64,000 bases of DNA, from assembly GCA_016700115.1 (NCBI GenBank), contig CP064999.1, forward strand, positions 4,588,001-4,652,000, written 5' to 3'. The notes under the pieces are model-generated. The model searched no databases. It was not told the DNA's origin and saw nothing but the letters and a program-made list of their open reading frames with translations. Made by a program: the position numbers and the translations under genes. Positions 44,804-53,424 of this stretch are shown here, piece by piece. Source of the DNA: Sphingobacteriales bacterium (lineage in GTDB: Bacteria; Bacteroidota; Bacteroidia; Chitinophagales; UBA2359). The stretch's first letter is position 1; each line of letters opens with the position of its first letter.

Positions 44804-46660
44804 ATGGATAGAAATACCGTAACGGGCTTGTTGCTGATAGCCCTGCTTTTTTTTGTGTACAGCCTTTTAATGCCCCCGCCGCCGGCTAAAAAGACAGCCC
44901 CTGCACCCGAAACAGGCATTGAAACCCCCACACAAGACACCACCACAACAGCCGGAACAGGGCAGACTAATACCGCCACCTTAAACCCGGCGAACCCGGC
45001 AAAAACAGATACGGCAAAGTTAGAAACCGGAAATTTCAGGGGAAATAATACAGCAAAAGAGCAGTTTTATACCCTCGAAAATGAGTTGCTGAAACTAACG
45101 CTGACCAACAAAGGCGCGCGCATCTATGAGGCAGAGCTAAAAGAATATAAGACCTACGAAAAAAAACCCCTCACCCTGCTGAGTGGTGCAGCCAACGATT
45201 TCAGTTTTAAAATACCCCTCAGCCGAAACGTAGAAAACACGCAAAATTACTTGTTCGAATTAGTCAAATCAGATTCAGAGCAGCTTGTTTTCCGGTTATA
45301 TCACACCGATTCGGTGGCATATATCGAACAGTCCTATACCCTAAAACCAGACAGTTATCTGATAGACTATAACGTTAAACTTTCGGGATTTGATAAATAT
45401 TTATCCAACAATTCCGCCCTCGAACTCGATTGGAAAACTATGCTGATTAAGCAGGAACAGTCGTTGGAAAACGAACAATATACCACCGGTATCTATTACA
45501 AAGAAACCGCCGATTCGCCGACCTATCTGTCCGAAACATCAAACGACAAGAAAGCCATTTCCTTTTCGTTAGACTGGATAGCCTTTAAACAGCAGTTTTT
45601 CAACACCACCTTAATTGCAGCCAAGGGTTTTAAAGCCGGTGAACTTTCCATTGAACTGCCTGCACCCGCCTCTGATACTATCGTCGAAACAGCAACCGCA
45701 CATTTAAGGATAGGATACGAACAAGCGCCGGAATTTGAGTTTCCGATGCAAATGTTTTTAGGACCCAATCATTACCGCACGCTTAAATCGTTAAATGCCG
45801 GATTAGAAACTATGGTGCCCTTAGGTTGGGGCATTTTCGGTTGGGTAAACAAATGGATTATCATTCCGATGTTCCACTTTTTTAACCGGTTTTTAGGCAA
45901 CTACGGACTGATCATTTTAATCCTCACTTTTGTCATCAAATTAGCCCTGTTTCCGCTTACATATCGTTCTTCGATGAGTGCTGCCAAAATGAATGTGCTG
46001 AAACCGGAAATTGAAGAACTAAGGGAAAAATACGGAAAAGAGCCGCAAAAACTACAGGCCGAGCAAATGAAACTCTATTCAAGAGCAGGGGTAAATCCGT
46101 TGGGAGGTTGTTTGCCGCAGTTGCTCCAGTTGCCCATTCTTATAGCCATGTACCGTTTCTTTCCGGCATCCATCGAGCTAAGGCAGGAAAGCTTTTTATG
46201 GGCAACCGATTTATCCACTTATGACTCCATCCTAAATCTGCCTTTCAAAATTCCGTTTTACGGCGACCATGTCAGTTTGTTTTGCATCCTTTCGGCAGCA
46301 AGTACCTTTATATATATGCGCATGAACAATTCAATGACCCCCTCTACCAGCAAAGAGATGGAGTTGCAAATGAAAATCATGATGTATGTGATGCCGGTGA
46401 TGTTGTTGTTTTTGTTCAATAATTTTTCAGCCGGTCTGACCTATTATTTCTTCTTATCCAATATCATCACCTACGGCCAGCAATTTATCATCAAGAAGTT
46501 TTTCATTGACGAAGCTGCCCTTCATGCCCAAATTCAGGAGAACAAGAAAAAACCTGCCAAACAATCAAAATTCCAGCAACGTTTGGAAGAAATGATGAAA
46601 GCTCAGCAGGAAATCCAAAAACAACGCAACAACGGCAAATCCAACAAAACGAAAAAATAG
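44804..46660 (+). CDS. yidC: Membrane protein insertase YidC
   Basis: Inserts and folds inner-membrane proteins, alone or with SecYEG. The 618-residue protein has the Gram-negative form: an N-terminal membrane helix (TGLLLIALLFFVYSLLM), a Thr/Pro/Ala-rich linker, a large periplasmic beta domain (about 80-340), then the conserved five-helix core with WGIFGWVNKWIIIPMFHFFN, KLALFPLTYRSSMSAAKM, the NPLGGCLPQLLQLPI motif, and a basic C-terminal tail (QKQRNNGKSNKTKK). The insertion-groove arginine is in TYRSS. It follows pyrG, a gene pair common in Bacteroidota. Confidence 0.95.
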   Translation: MDRNTVTGLLLIALLFFVYSLLMPPPPAKKTAPAPETGIETPTQDTTTTAGTGQTNTATLNPANPAKTDTAKLETGNFRGNNTAKEQFYTLENELLKLTLTNKGARIYEAELKEYKTYEKKPLTLLSGAANDFSFKIPLSRNVENTQNYLFELVKSDSEQLVFRLYHTDSVAYIEQSYTLKPDSYLIDYNVKLSGFDKYLSNNSALELDWKTMLIKQEQSLENEQYTTGIYYKETADSPTYLSETSNDKKAISFSLDWIAFKQQFFNTTLIAAKGFKAGELSIELPAPASDTIVETATAHLRIGYEQAPEFEFPMQMFLGPNHYRTLKSLNAGLETMVPLGWGIFGWVNKWIIIPMFHFFNRFLGNYGLIILILTFVIKLALFPLTYRSSMSAAKMNVLKPEIEELREKYGKEPQKLQAEQMKLYSRAGVNPLGGCLPQLLQLPILIAMYRFFPASIELRQESFLWATDLSTYDSILNLPFKIPFYGDHVSLFCILSAASTFIYMRMNNSMTPSTSKEMELQMKIMMYVMPVMLLFLFNNFSAGLTYYFFLSNIITYGQQFIIKKFFIDEAALHAQIQENKKKPAKQSKFQQRLEEMMKAQQEIQKQRNNGKSNKTKK

Positions 46661-46839
46661 GAGGTTGGCCACTTGTAAATGACGGTTGCGATACTGAACG
46701 AAGAATTTGTATAAAAAAATTCAACCTTTAGCCAACGGTTTTACTCGTTCTTTCGTTACTGTTTTAATACTAACCCATTTGAACAAGCGTAAAAGATATT
46801 AACTTATTCATCGAAACATTTTAAATAAACAAAAAGAAA

Positions 46840-49800
46840 ATGACAAAGACTATGTTCAGAACTTTACTTATTGCTGTTCTGGCCGGTTTATGCCTCAGCC
46901 TTCAGGCACAGGTACAAGTTGGCAAAACAGTTAAATCCGCAAACAACCGGTCTTATGTGGTAAAACATGCTACTCATACTTCAAATGCCACTACCGGCAA
47001 CGAAACTGACAGCCGCCCTGCCACATCTGAAGTTTTAGACTTTACCGGCGCTCGTAGTACCGTTGGCACACAAATTGGCAACACCACCTACGACCTGCAG
47101 ACCAACTATGGCATGTGCCGCCGTGTATTTGTCGAAGCAGGTGGAAACGTTCACGCCACCTGGACAAGAAGCACCAGCGGAGACGTTGCTGCCCCTGACC
47201 GGGGTACCGGCTATAACGTTTCAGCAGACAATGGCGCTACCTGGGGTCCCTCTCCCACTGCCCGTATTGAAGGTTCACTCCGTACAGGGTGGCCGAATGT
47301 AGGGGTTACCGCAAGCGGCAGGGTATTTTCTGTTACCCATACTGTTGATCAGGGCATGAACTTCTGTTACAGAGAAGCAGGTTCATCTACCTGGACCAAC
47401 CGTATTCTTGGAGCAGAACTTGGCGATCTGACCGGAGTTTGGCCGAGAGTCGGAAACGACGGCAACAGTATTCATGCAGTCATTTCACGTCAGGATGGAG
47501 TAGCAAGCGGCATTCCCGGAGGTCTTTTCTATTTCCGTTCTTTGGACGGAGGCGATACCTGGGAAGGCCCCAACGATATTGCCGGTATTGACGAAAGCTA
47601 TACCAATATCAGCGCCGACAGCTATTTTGTTGACGTAAACGGAAGCAATGTAGCCATCGTTATCGGTCAGTATGCCAGCCCGTTAGTTGTATATAAATCT
47701 ACCGATAACGGCGACAACTGGACAAAAATCATCGCTCAAAATGTCTCCGACCCTTTCATTCCTGCAACTCCTGATATAGACGATGTTTTAGAACCCGTTG
47801 CAGTAGCAGGTGGTGGAGTTTCTTCCATTATTGATGGCAGCGGTAAAGTACATGTTTGGTTTGACCGTGTATTTAACTATTTAGATGCCGGTAACGTAAC
47901 CGGACCATTCTACCTGCCAAACAGTACCTGTATTATGTACTGGAATGAAGACATGGCCGCTCCTGTTGTTTTGGGTCAAACCGTTCGTCAGGACTACGAT
48001 CAGGATCAAACTACTTCCGTTGCCCTTTCAGAAGCAGACGAAGTAGAAGTACAAAGCTATGGTGTCAGTTTGGTTGGACAACCCAGCGGAGGAATTGACT
48101 CTGACGGCAACTTATATGTAGCCTATTCAGCAATGATTGACGGCGCTTATGAACTCCCTGCTCCGAACACCCGTCGTCAGTACCGCGATATTTTCCTGCT
48201 CAAATCTACTGATGGCGGAATGACCTGGCAAGGCCCGTTAAACGTTACCAATTCTCCGGCCGAAGAAGATGTTTATCCCTCAATAGGAAGAAGAGTAAAC
48301 GACAAAGTGCATTTGATCTGGCAAAACGACCTGCTTACCGGAACTTTCGTACAAAATGACCAAAATCAGGGGCATGCCACTGTATCAAACAACGGAATTT
48401 ATTATATCGGAGTACCTGTTGGTGATATCCAAAACCCCTCTCCTGAAGTAAATACTTTCCCGGAAATTCACTATCTCAGCATTCCCAATGCCATTAAAAA
48501 CTGTGAGTTAAACCTCGGCCGTTTCCGTACTCATTCATTGGATTATCCCGATGGTGATGTTACAAATGATATGACAATCGGTGGAACCATTGACGTAACA
48601 GTTCCCAATACCGATTTCTATACGCTTGAACTTCAATCACCCGACTCTGACAGCAACGTCAAAGTAGAAGAATTTCTTGACACTGCCGGTTTACCTGTTT
48701 TGGTAACTGTTTTTGATGATGTTGATGCTCCTTTAGTCGAAGGAAACCCTGCCGAGTTTTATTTGGATGCCGCAGGTGATTTGTACTTAAATTCGCTGTT
48801 CGAATTGTTCGATACCTTAGATGTTGTTCAGGGAACAACTTACAACGATTTGGGAGTAGCAACCTTTGATGAATCAGACGATATTTTTGGATGTGAAGTA
48901 ACCGTTGTTACCGATAATCCGGTAAACACTGCTGTTGCCGGTGCTTATACTGTTCAATATACCGTTTCTGACGTTGCCGGCAATGCTGCTGAACCTGTTG
49001 TTCGTTTAGTCAATGTGATTGGAGCCGACCTTTCTGCGCCCATCATCATTCTTTACGACGAATCAGGCAATGAAGTACCAAGCGGCAGTACTCTCAACGC
49101 AGAAGTTGAAGCCGGTGGCATATTTGTAGATCCCGGTTATCTGGCTTATGACAATGTGGACGGATTGATTACCGAAAACGTGGTAGTTACAGGTTCCGTT
49201 GATTTGGAAACAATTGGCACTTATACTTTGACCTATACTATTACAGACGCTGCCGGAAATGTAACTGTAGTTACCCGTGTTGTAGTTGTAGCAGACACAC
49301 AGGCACCGGTGATTAACCTGCTCGGTCCTCCGACAGTAACTGTTCCTTGCCAGTCAAATGTGAATTTTACCTCTCCCACAGCAACATTAAGCGGTGCTTC
49401 TGTAGGGTTTACCTCGTTTGACAATGTTGACGGTAACATTACATCCGAAGTTGTAGTTGACCTTGGGGGTTTCTGTTCTCTGTGTTCAGGCACTTATACT
49501 ATTACTTACAATGTCAGTGATGCTGCAGGAAATGCAGCCATTCAAAGAACACGTACTGTTATTGTTTTAGCAGGATGTAATATTGATTGTAGTGGTGACT
49601 GTTTAGTGGGTATAGATGAACCTTCGCTTGAATCTAACATCACCGTGTTCCCTAACCCAACTCAAGGTACTATCAATATCAACATTTCAAACGTACCGGG
49701 AATGGCAGATGTAAAAGTATTCAATACTGCCGGACAGTTGATTCAGGTGGCACAAACAGAGTCAGGCACCCTGAGCCTCAACCTCAGCAAACACGCAGCA

Positions 49801-49869
49801 GGCATGTATTTTGTTGAAATTACCACTCAACAAGGCACAATTACCAAAAGCGTGGTTGTAGAGAAGTAA
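46840..49869 (+). CDS. Secreted Asp-box/immunoglobulin-like protein with T9SS type A domain (paralog 1)
   Basis: 1009 residues. A signal peptide ends SLQAQ, then an extra N-terminal stretch (about 25-75). Residues 75-550 form a sialidase-like propeller with Asp-box motifs such as SADNGATWGP, SLDGGDTWEGP, STDNGDNWTK and STDGGMTWQGP. Several HYR/DUF5011-type Ig-like modules follow (DNPVNTAVAGAYTVQYTVSDVAGN; PVIILYDESGNEVPSGSTL ... TYTLTYTITDAAGN; a third with SCSL-type cysteines). The final 75 residues are a T9SS type A sorting domain (VFPNPTQGTINI ... GMYFVEI). Enzyme activity is unproven; no sialidase catalytic set was recognised. Confidence 0.82.
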   Translation: MTKTMFRTLLIAVLAGLCLSLQAQVQVGKTVKSANNRSYVVKHATHTSNATTGNETDSRPATSEVLDFTGARSTVGTQIGNTTYDLQTNYGMCRRVFVEAGGNVHATWTRSTSGDVAAPDRGTGYNVSADNGATWGPSPTARIEGSLRTGWPNVGVTASGRVFSVTHTVDQGMNFCYREAGSSTWTNRILGAELGDLTGVWPRVGNDGNSIHAVISRQDGVASGIPGGLFYFRSLDGGDTWEGPNDIAGIDESYTNISADSYFVDVNGSNVAIVIGQYASPLVVYKSTDNGDNWTKIIAQNVSDPFIPATPDIDDVLEPVAVAGGGVSSIIDGSGKVHVWFDRVFNYLDAGNVTGPFYLPNSTCIMYWNEDMAAPVVLGQTVRQDYDQDQTTSVALSEADEVEVQSYGVSLVGQPSGGIDSDGNLYVAYSAMIDGAYELPAPNTRRQYRDIFLLKSTDGGMTWQGPLNVTNSPAEEDVYPSIGRRVNDKVHLIWQNDLLTGTFVQNDQNQGHATVSNNGIYYIGVPVGDIQNPSPEVNTFPEIHYLSIPNAIKNCELNLGRFRTHSLDYPDGDVTNDMTIGGTIDVTVPNTDFYTLELQSPDSDSNVKVEEFLDTAGLPVLVTVFDDVDAPLVEGNPAEFYLDAAGDLYLNSLFELFDTLDVVQGTTYNDLGVATFDESDDIFGCEVTVVTDNPVNTAVAGAYTVQYTVSDVAGNAAEPVVRLVNVIGADLSAPIIILYDESGNEVPSGSTLNAEVEAGGIFVDPGYLAYDNVDGLITENVVVTGSVDLETIGTYTLTYTITDAAGNVTVVTRVVVVADTQAPVINLLGPPTVTVPCQSNVNFTSPTATLSGASVGFTSFDNVDGNITSEVVVDLGGFCSLCSGTYTITYNVSDAAGNAAIQRTRTVIVLAGCNIDCSGDCLVGIDEPSLESNITVFPNPTQGTININISNVPGMADVKVFNTAGQLIQVAQTESGTLSLNLSKHAAGMYFVEITTQQGTITKSVVVEK

Positions 49870-49901
49870 AGATTTTCCACTACGGATTTTCTAAATTTAT
49901 G

Positions 49902-49941
49902 AAAAAACCTGCAGGAGCTAAAATTCCGGCAGGTTTTTTTT
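49902..49941 (+). terminator. Rho-independent terminator behind paralog 1
   Basis: AAAAAACCTGC (49902-49912) pairs with GCAGGTTTTTT (49929-49939), with a T run to 49941. Confidence 0.85.
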
Positions 49942-50163
49942 GTTATAAGCCCTTAAATCAACAATCAAACAACAAAAATTATGTAAAAAACTCCGTTATA
50001 TTGACCTTTTTAGAAGAATTGTTCCTATTTTTATCCGATAAAACGGCAACCATTTAAAATTCCTTGTTTTTTTCAAAGAAACTTACAGGGTATTAAAAAA
50101 TAAGCCGTTCAAAAACATTGTGTTCAGATTTCCATTTATTCATCATAAAAAAGTAAAAGCATT

Positions 50164-53100
50164 ATGTTCAGATCTTTACTCTTAACAGTTCTGGGAGGGG
50201 TGTTTCTGTCAGTGCAGGCACAAACCCCTGTAACAAACATCGGAAACGTAGCAAGCAGCAACCCTGCAACAATCAAACATGCTACGCACACACCCAATAT
50301 CATAACAGGCAACGAAACCGACCAACGCCCTGTAACCTCAATTGTTGACTATAGCGGTGTAAGAAGCACGGTCGGTACGCAAATTGGTAACACAACCTAC
50401 GACTTACAAACAAATTATGGCGTTTGCCGCCGGGTTTACGTTGAAGCAGGCGGTACAGTACATGCTACATGGACGCGAAGCACAAGTGGAGACGTAGCCG
50501 CACCCGACCGTGGTACGGGCTATAACGTTTCAGCAGACAATGGCACTACCTGGGATCCAGCTCCGACCACCCGTATTGAAGGATCACTTCGAACCGGTTG
50601 GCCCAATGTTGGGGTTACCTCATCCGGCAGAATTTTTTCAATAACTCACACCGTTGACCAGGGTATGAATTTCTGTTATAAAAATGCGGGGTCATCTACC
50701 TGGACCAACCGTATTCTCGGCGCAGAACTTGGCGACTTAACCGGTGTATGGCCAAGAGTTGGAATTGACGGCAACAACATTCATGCTGTCATTTCCCGTC
50801 AGGAAGGTGTGGCGAGTGGAGTTCCCGGTGGAATCTTCTACTTCCGTTCTTTAGATGGAGGCGATACCTGGGAAGGTCCCAATGATCTCGCAGGAATAGA
50901 CGAAAGCTATACCAATATCAGTGCCGACAGCTATTTTGTTGACGTAAATGGAAGCAATGTAGCCATCGTTATAGGTCAGTATGCAAGCCCTTTGGTAGTT
51001 TACAAATCAACCGATAATGGCGACAACTGGACAAAAATCATTGCTCAAAACACGTCTAATCCCCTTATTCCGGCAACCCCGGTGGTAGGTGATGTATTAG
51101 ACCCCGTAGCAGTAGCAGGTGGTGGAGTTACTACCATTATTGACGAAAGCGGTAAAGTGCATGTATGGTTTGACCGCGTGTTTAATTATAAAGATGCAGA
51201 TCAGGATGGCGGCCCCTTCTATTTGCCCAATAGTTCTTGTCTGATGTATTGGAATGAAGACATGACAACCCCGGTAGTAATCGGAGAAACTGTTCGTCAG
51301 GATTACGATCAGGACGGCACGACTGCTCTTGACCTGAGTGATACCGCACCCGGTGTTGAAATTCAGAGCTATGGTGTAAGTTTGGTAAGCCATGCGAGTG
51401 CCGGTGTTGATGCGTCCGGTAATTTATACTTAGCATATTCTGCTATGGTTGATGGTGCTTATGAAGTTCCTGCCCCCAATACCCGTCGCCAATACCGGGA
51501 CATCTTCTTAATTAAATCCACAGATGGCGGAATGACCTGGCAAGGCCCCTACAATGTTACCAATTCACCCTCAGAAGAGGATGTTTATCCTTCAATTGCA
51601 CGTATGGTAAATGATAAAGTTCATATTGTTTGGCAAAACGACCTGCTTACCGGTACTTTCGTACAAAATGCAAATAATCAGGGTCATCCAACTGTAACCA
51701 ACAACGGTATATTTTATATCGGCGTTCCTGTTGGAGACATCGTCAATCCATCTCCTGAGGTCAATACCTCACCCGAAATTCACTATCTCAGCATTCCCAA
51801 TGCCATTAAAAACTGTGAGTTAAACCTCAACCGTTTCCGAGCTCACTCCATAGATTATCCTGACGGTGAAGTAACCAACGACATGACTATTGGTGGAACA
51901 ATCAATGTCAACATTCCTGCTACCGATGCTTACACCCTTCAGTTGATATCTCCCGACTCTGACGGCAACGTACAAACTGAAGATTTCTTAGATACAGCCG
52001 GTTCTCCGTTTTTAGTTACTGTATTTGATGATGTTGATGCTCCTTTAGTCGAAGGTAACCCTGCCGAGTTTTATTTGGATGCCGCAGGTGATTTATATCT
52101 CAACTCTTTATTCGACCTGTTCCAGACTGTTGATGTCGTTCAGGGTACTACCTATAACGATTTGGGAGTAGCTACCTGGGATGAGTCTTCTGATATTTTC
52201 GATTGCCCGGTAACAGTCGTAACTGATAATCCGGTAAACACTGCTGTTGCCGGTGCTTATACGGTTCAATATACTGTTTCTGATGTTGCAGGTAACGTTG
52301 CAGAACCTGTTACCCGCAGTGTCAATGTAATTGGAGCTGACTTGTCTGCACCAGTTATCATCCTTTATGATGAATCAGGCAATGAAGTACCAAGCGGAAG
52401 CACCCTCAACGCAGAAGTTGAAGCAGGTGGTGTATTTGTAGATCCCGGTTATCTGGCTTATGACAATGTGGATGGGTTAATTACTGAAAATGTAGTTGTA
52501 ACAGGTTCCGTAGATTTGGAAACAATAGGTACTTATACCTTAACCTATACCATTACCGATGCTGCAGGAAACGTTACTGTAGTTACACGAGTTGTTGTTG
52601 TAGCTGATACTCAGGCACCCGTGATTAACCTGCTTGGTCCTCCTACTGTTACCGTACCCTGTCAATCAACTGTTGACTTCACTTTACCCAATGCAACACT
52701 TAGCGGTGCTTCTGTTGGTTATACTTCATTTGACAATGTGGATGGAAACATCACCAACAACGTTATCGTTAATTTAGGAGGCTTCTGCTCACTCTGCTCC
52801 GGAACTTATACAATCACCTATAATGTAAGCGATGCGGCAGGAAATGCAGCCATACAAAGAACAAGAACCGTAATTGTATTAGCCGGTTGTAATATTGATT
52901 GTAGTGGTGATTGTATAGTTGGAATTGACGAACCTACTTTAGAATCAAACATCTCCGTGTTCCCCAACCCGACTCAAGGAAGTGTGAATGTAACCATCGA
53001 AAATGTTCCGGGAATGGCCGATGTAAAAGTATTTAACACCGCCGGTCAGTTGGTGCAATTTGCACAAACAGATCTGGGAACATTGACACTTAACCTAAGC

Positions 53101-53181
53101 AATCATGCTGCAGGGATGTATTTTATTGAAGTAACTACTTCAAAAGGAACCGTTACCAAAAATGTAGTGGTTGAAAAATAA
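50164..53181 (+). CDS. Secreted Asp-box/immunoglobulin-like protein with T9SS type A domain (paralog 2)
   Basis: 1005 residues; same design and high identity with paralog 1 over the whole length: signal peptide ending SVQAQ, N-terminal pro-like stretch with NETDQRP, Asp-box propeller, Ig-like/DUF5011 modules and T9SS type A sorting domain (VFPNPTQGSVNV ... GMYFIEV). Most differences are conservative. Being tandem with its own terminator, it arose by duplication. A surface-anchored or secreted binding/hydrolytic role is likely, but target and activity are unknown. Confidence 0.82.
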   Translation: MFRSLLLTVLGGVFLSVQAQTPVTNIGNVASSNPATIKHATHTPNIITGNETDQRPVTSIVDYSGVRSTVGTQIGNTTYDLQTNYGVCRRVYVEAGGTVHATWTRSTSGDVAAPDRGTGYNVSADNGTTWDPAPTTRIEGSLRTGWPNVGVTSSGRIFSITHTVDQGMNFCYKNAGSSTWTNRILGAELGDLTGVWPRVGIDGNNIHAVISRQEGVASGVPGGIFYFRSLDGGDTWEGPNDLAGIDESYTNISADSYFVDVNGSNVAIVIGQYASPLVVYKSTDNGDNWTKIIAQNTSNPLIPATPVVGDVLDPVAVAGGGVTTIIDESGKVHVWFDRVFNYKDADQDGGPFYLPNSSCLMYWNEDMTTPVVIGETVRQDYDQDGTTALDLSDTAPGVEIQSYGVSLVSHASAGVDASGNLYLAYSAMVDGAYEVPAPNTRRQYRDIFLIKSTDGGMTWQGPYNVTNSPSEEDVYPSIARMVNDKVHIVWQNDLLTGTFVQNANNQGHPTVTNNGIFYIGVPVGDIVNPSPEVNTSPEIHYLSIPNAIKNCELNLNRFRAHSIDYPDGEVTNDMTIGGTINVNIPATDAYTLQLISPDSDGNVQTEDFLDTAGSPFLVTVFDDVDAPLVEGNPAEFYLDAAGDLYLNSLFDLFQTVDVVQGTTYNDLGVATWDESSDIFDCPVTVVTDNPVNTAVAGAYTVQYTVSDVAGNVAEPVTRSVNVIGADLSAPVIILYDESGNEVPSGSTLNAEVEAGGVFVDPGYLAYDNVDGLITENVVVTGSVDLETIGTYTLTYTITDAAGNVTVVTRVVVVADTQAPVINLLGPPTVTVPCQSTVDFTLPNATLSGASVGYTSFDNVDGNITNNVIVNLGGFCSLCSGTYTITYNVSDAAGNAAIQRTRTVIVLAGCNIDCSGDCIVGIDEPTLESNISVFPNPTQGSVNVTIENVPGMADVKVFNTAGQLVQFAQTDLGTLTLNLSNHAAGMYFIEVTTSKGTVTKNVVVEK

Positions 53182-53220
53182 ACTGCTGCCTGTTTAGTCC
53201 AATCAAATGAACGGACTTTG

Positions 53221-53265
53221 AAAAACCTGCCCGGGGTAAAACTCAGGCAGGTTTTTCTTTTTCAC
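53221..53265 (+). terminator. Rho-independent terminator behind paralog 2
   Basis: AAAAACCTGC (53221-53230) pairs with GCAGGTTTTT (53247-53256) with C and T runs after. The region from the stop codon to here is nearly the same as behind paralog 3. Confidence 0.85.
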
Positions 53266-53424
53266 AACATCGAAAACCTGATTGACAAGTAATGTTTTTT
53301 AAATAATCATCTGTTTAAAGGCAACCAATATTCCATAAGCCTCGTTTGAATAGTATTAACCGTTTTGCTAAAGTCTTAAATCATATCAATTCAATGAAAC
53401 AATTGATCACCATAAAACTTGCGT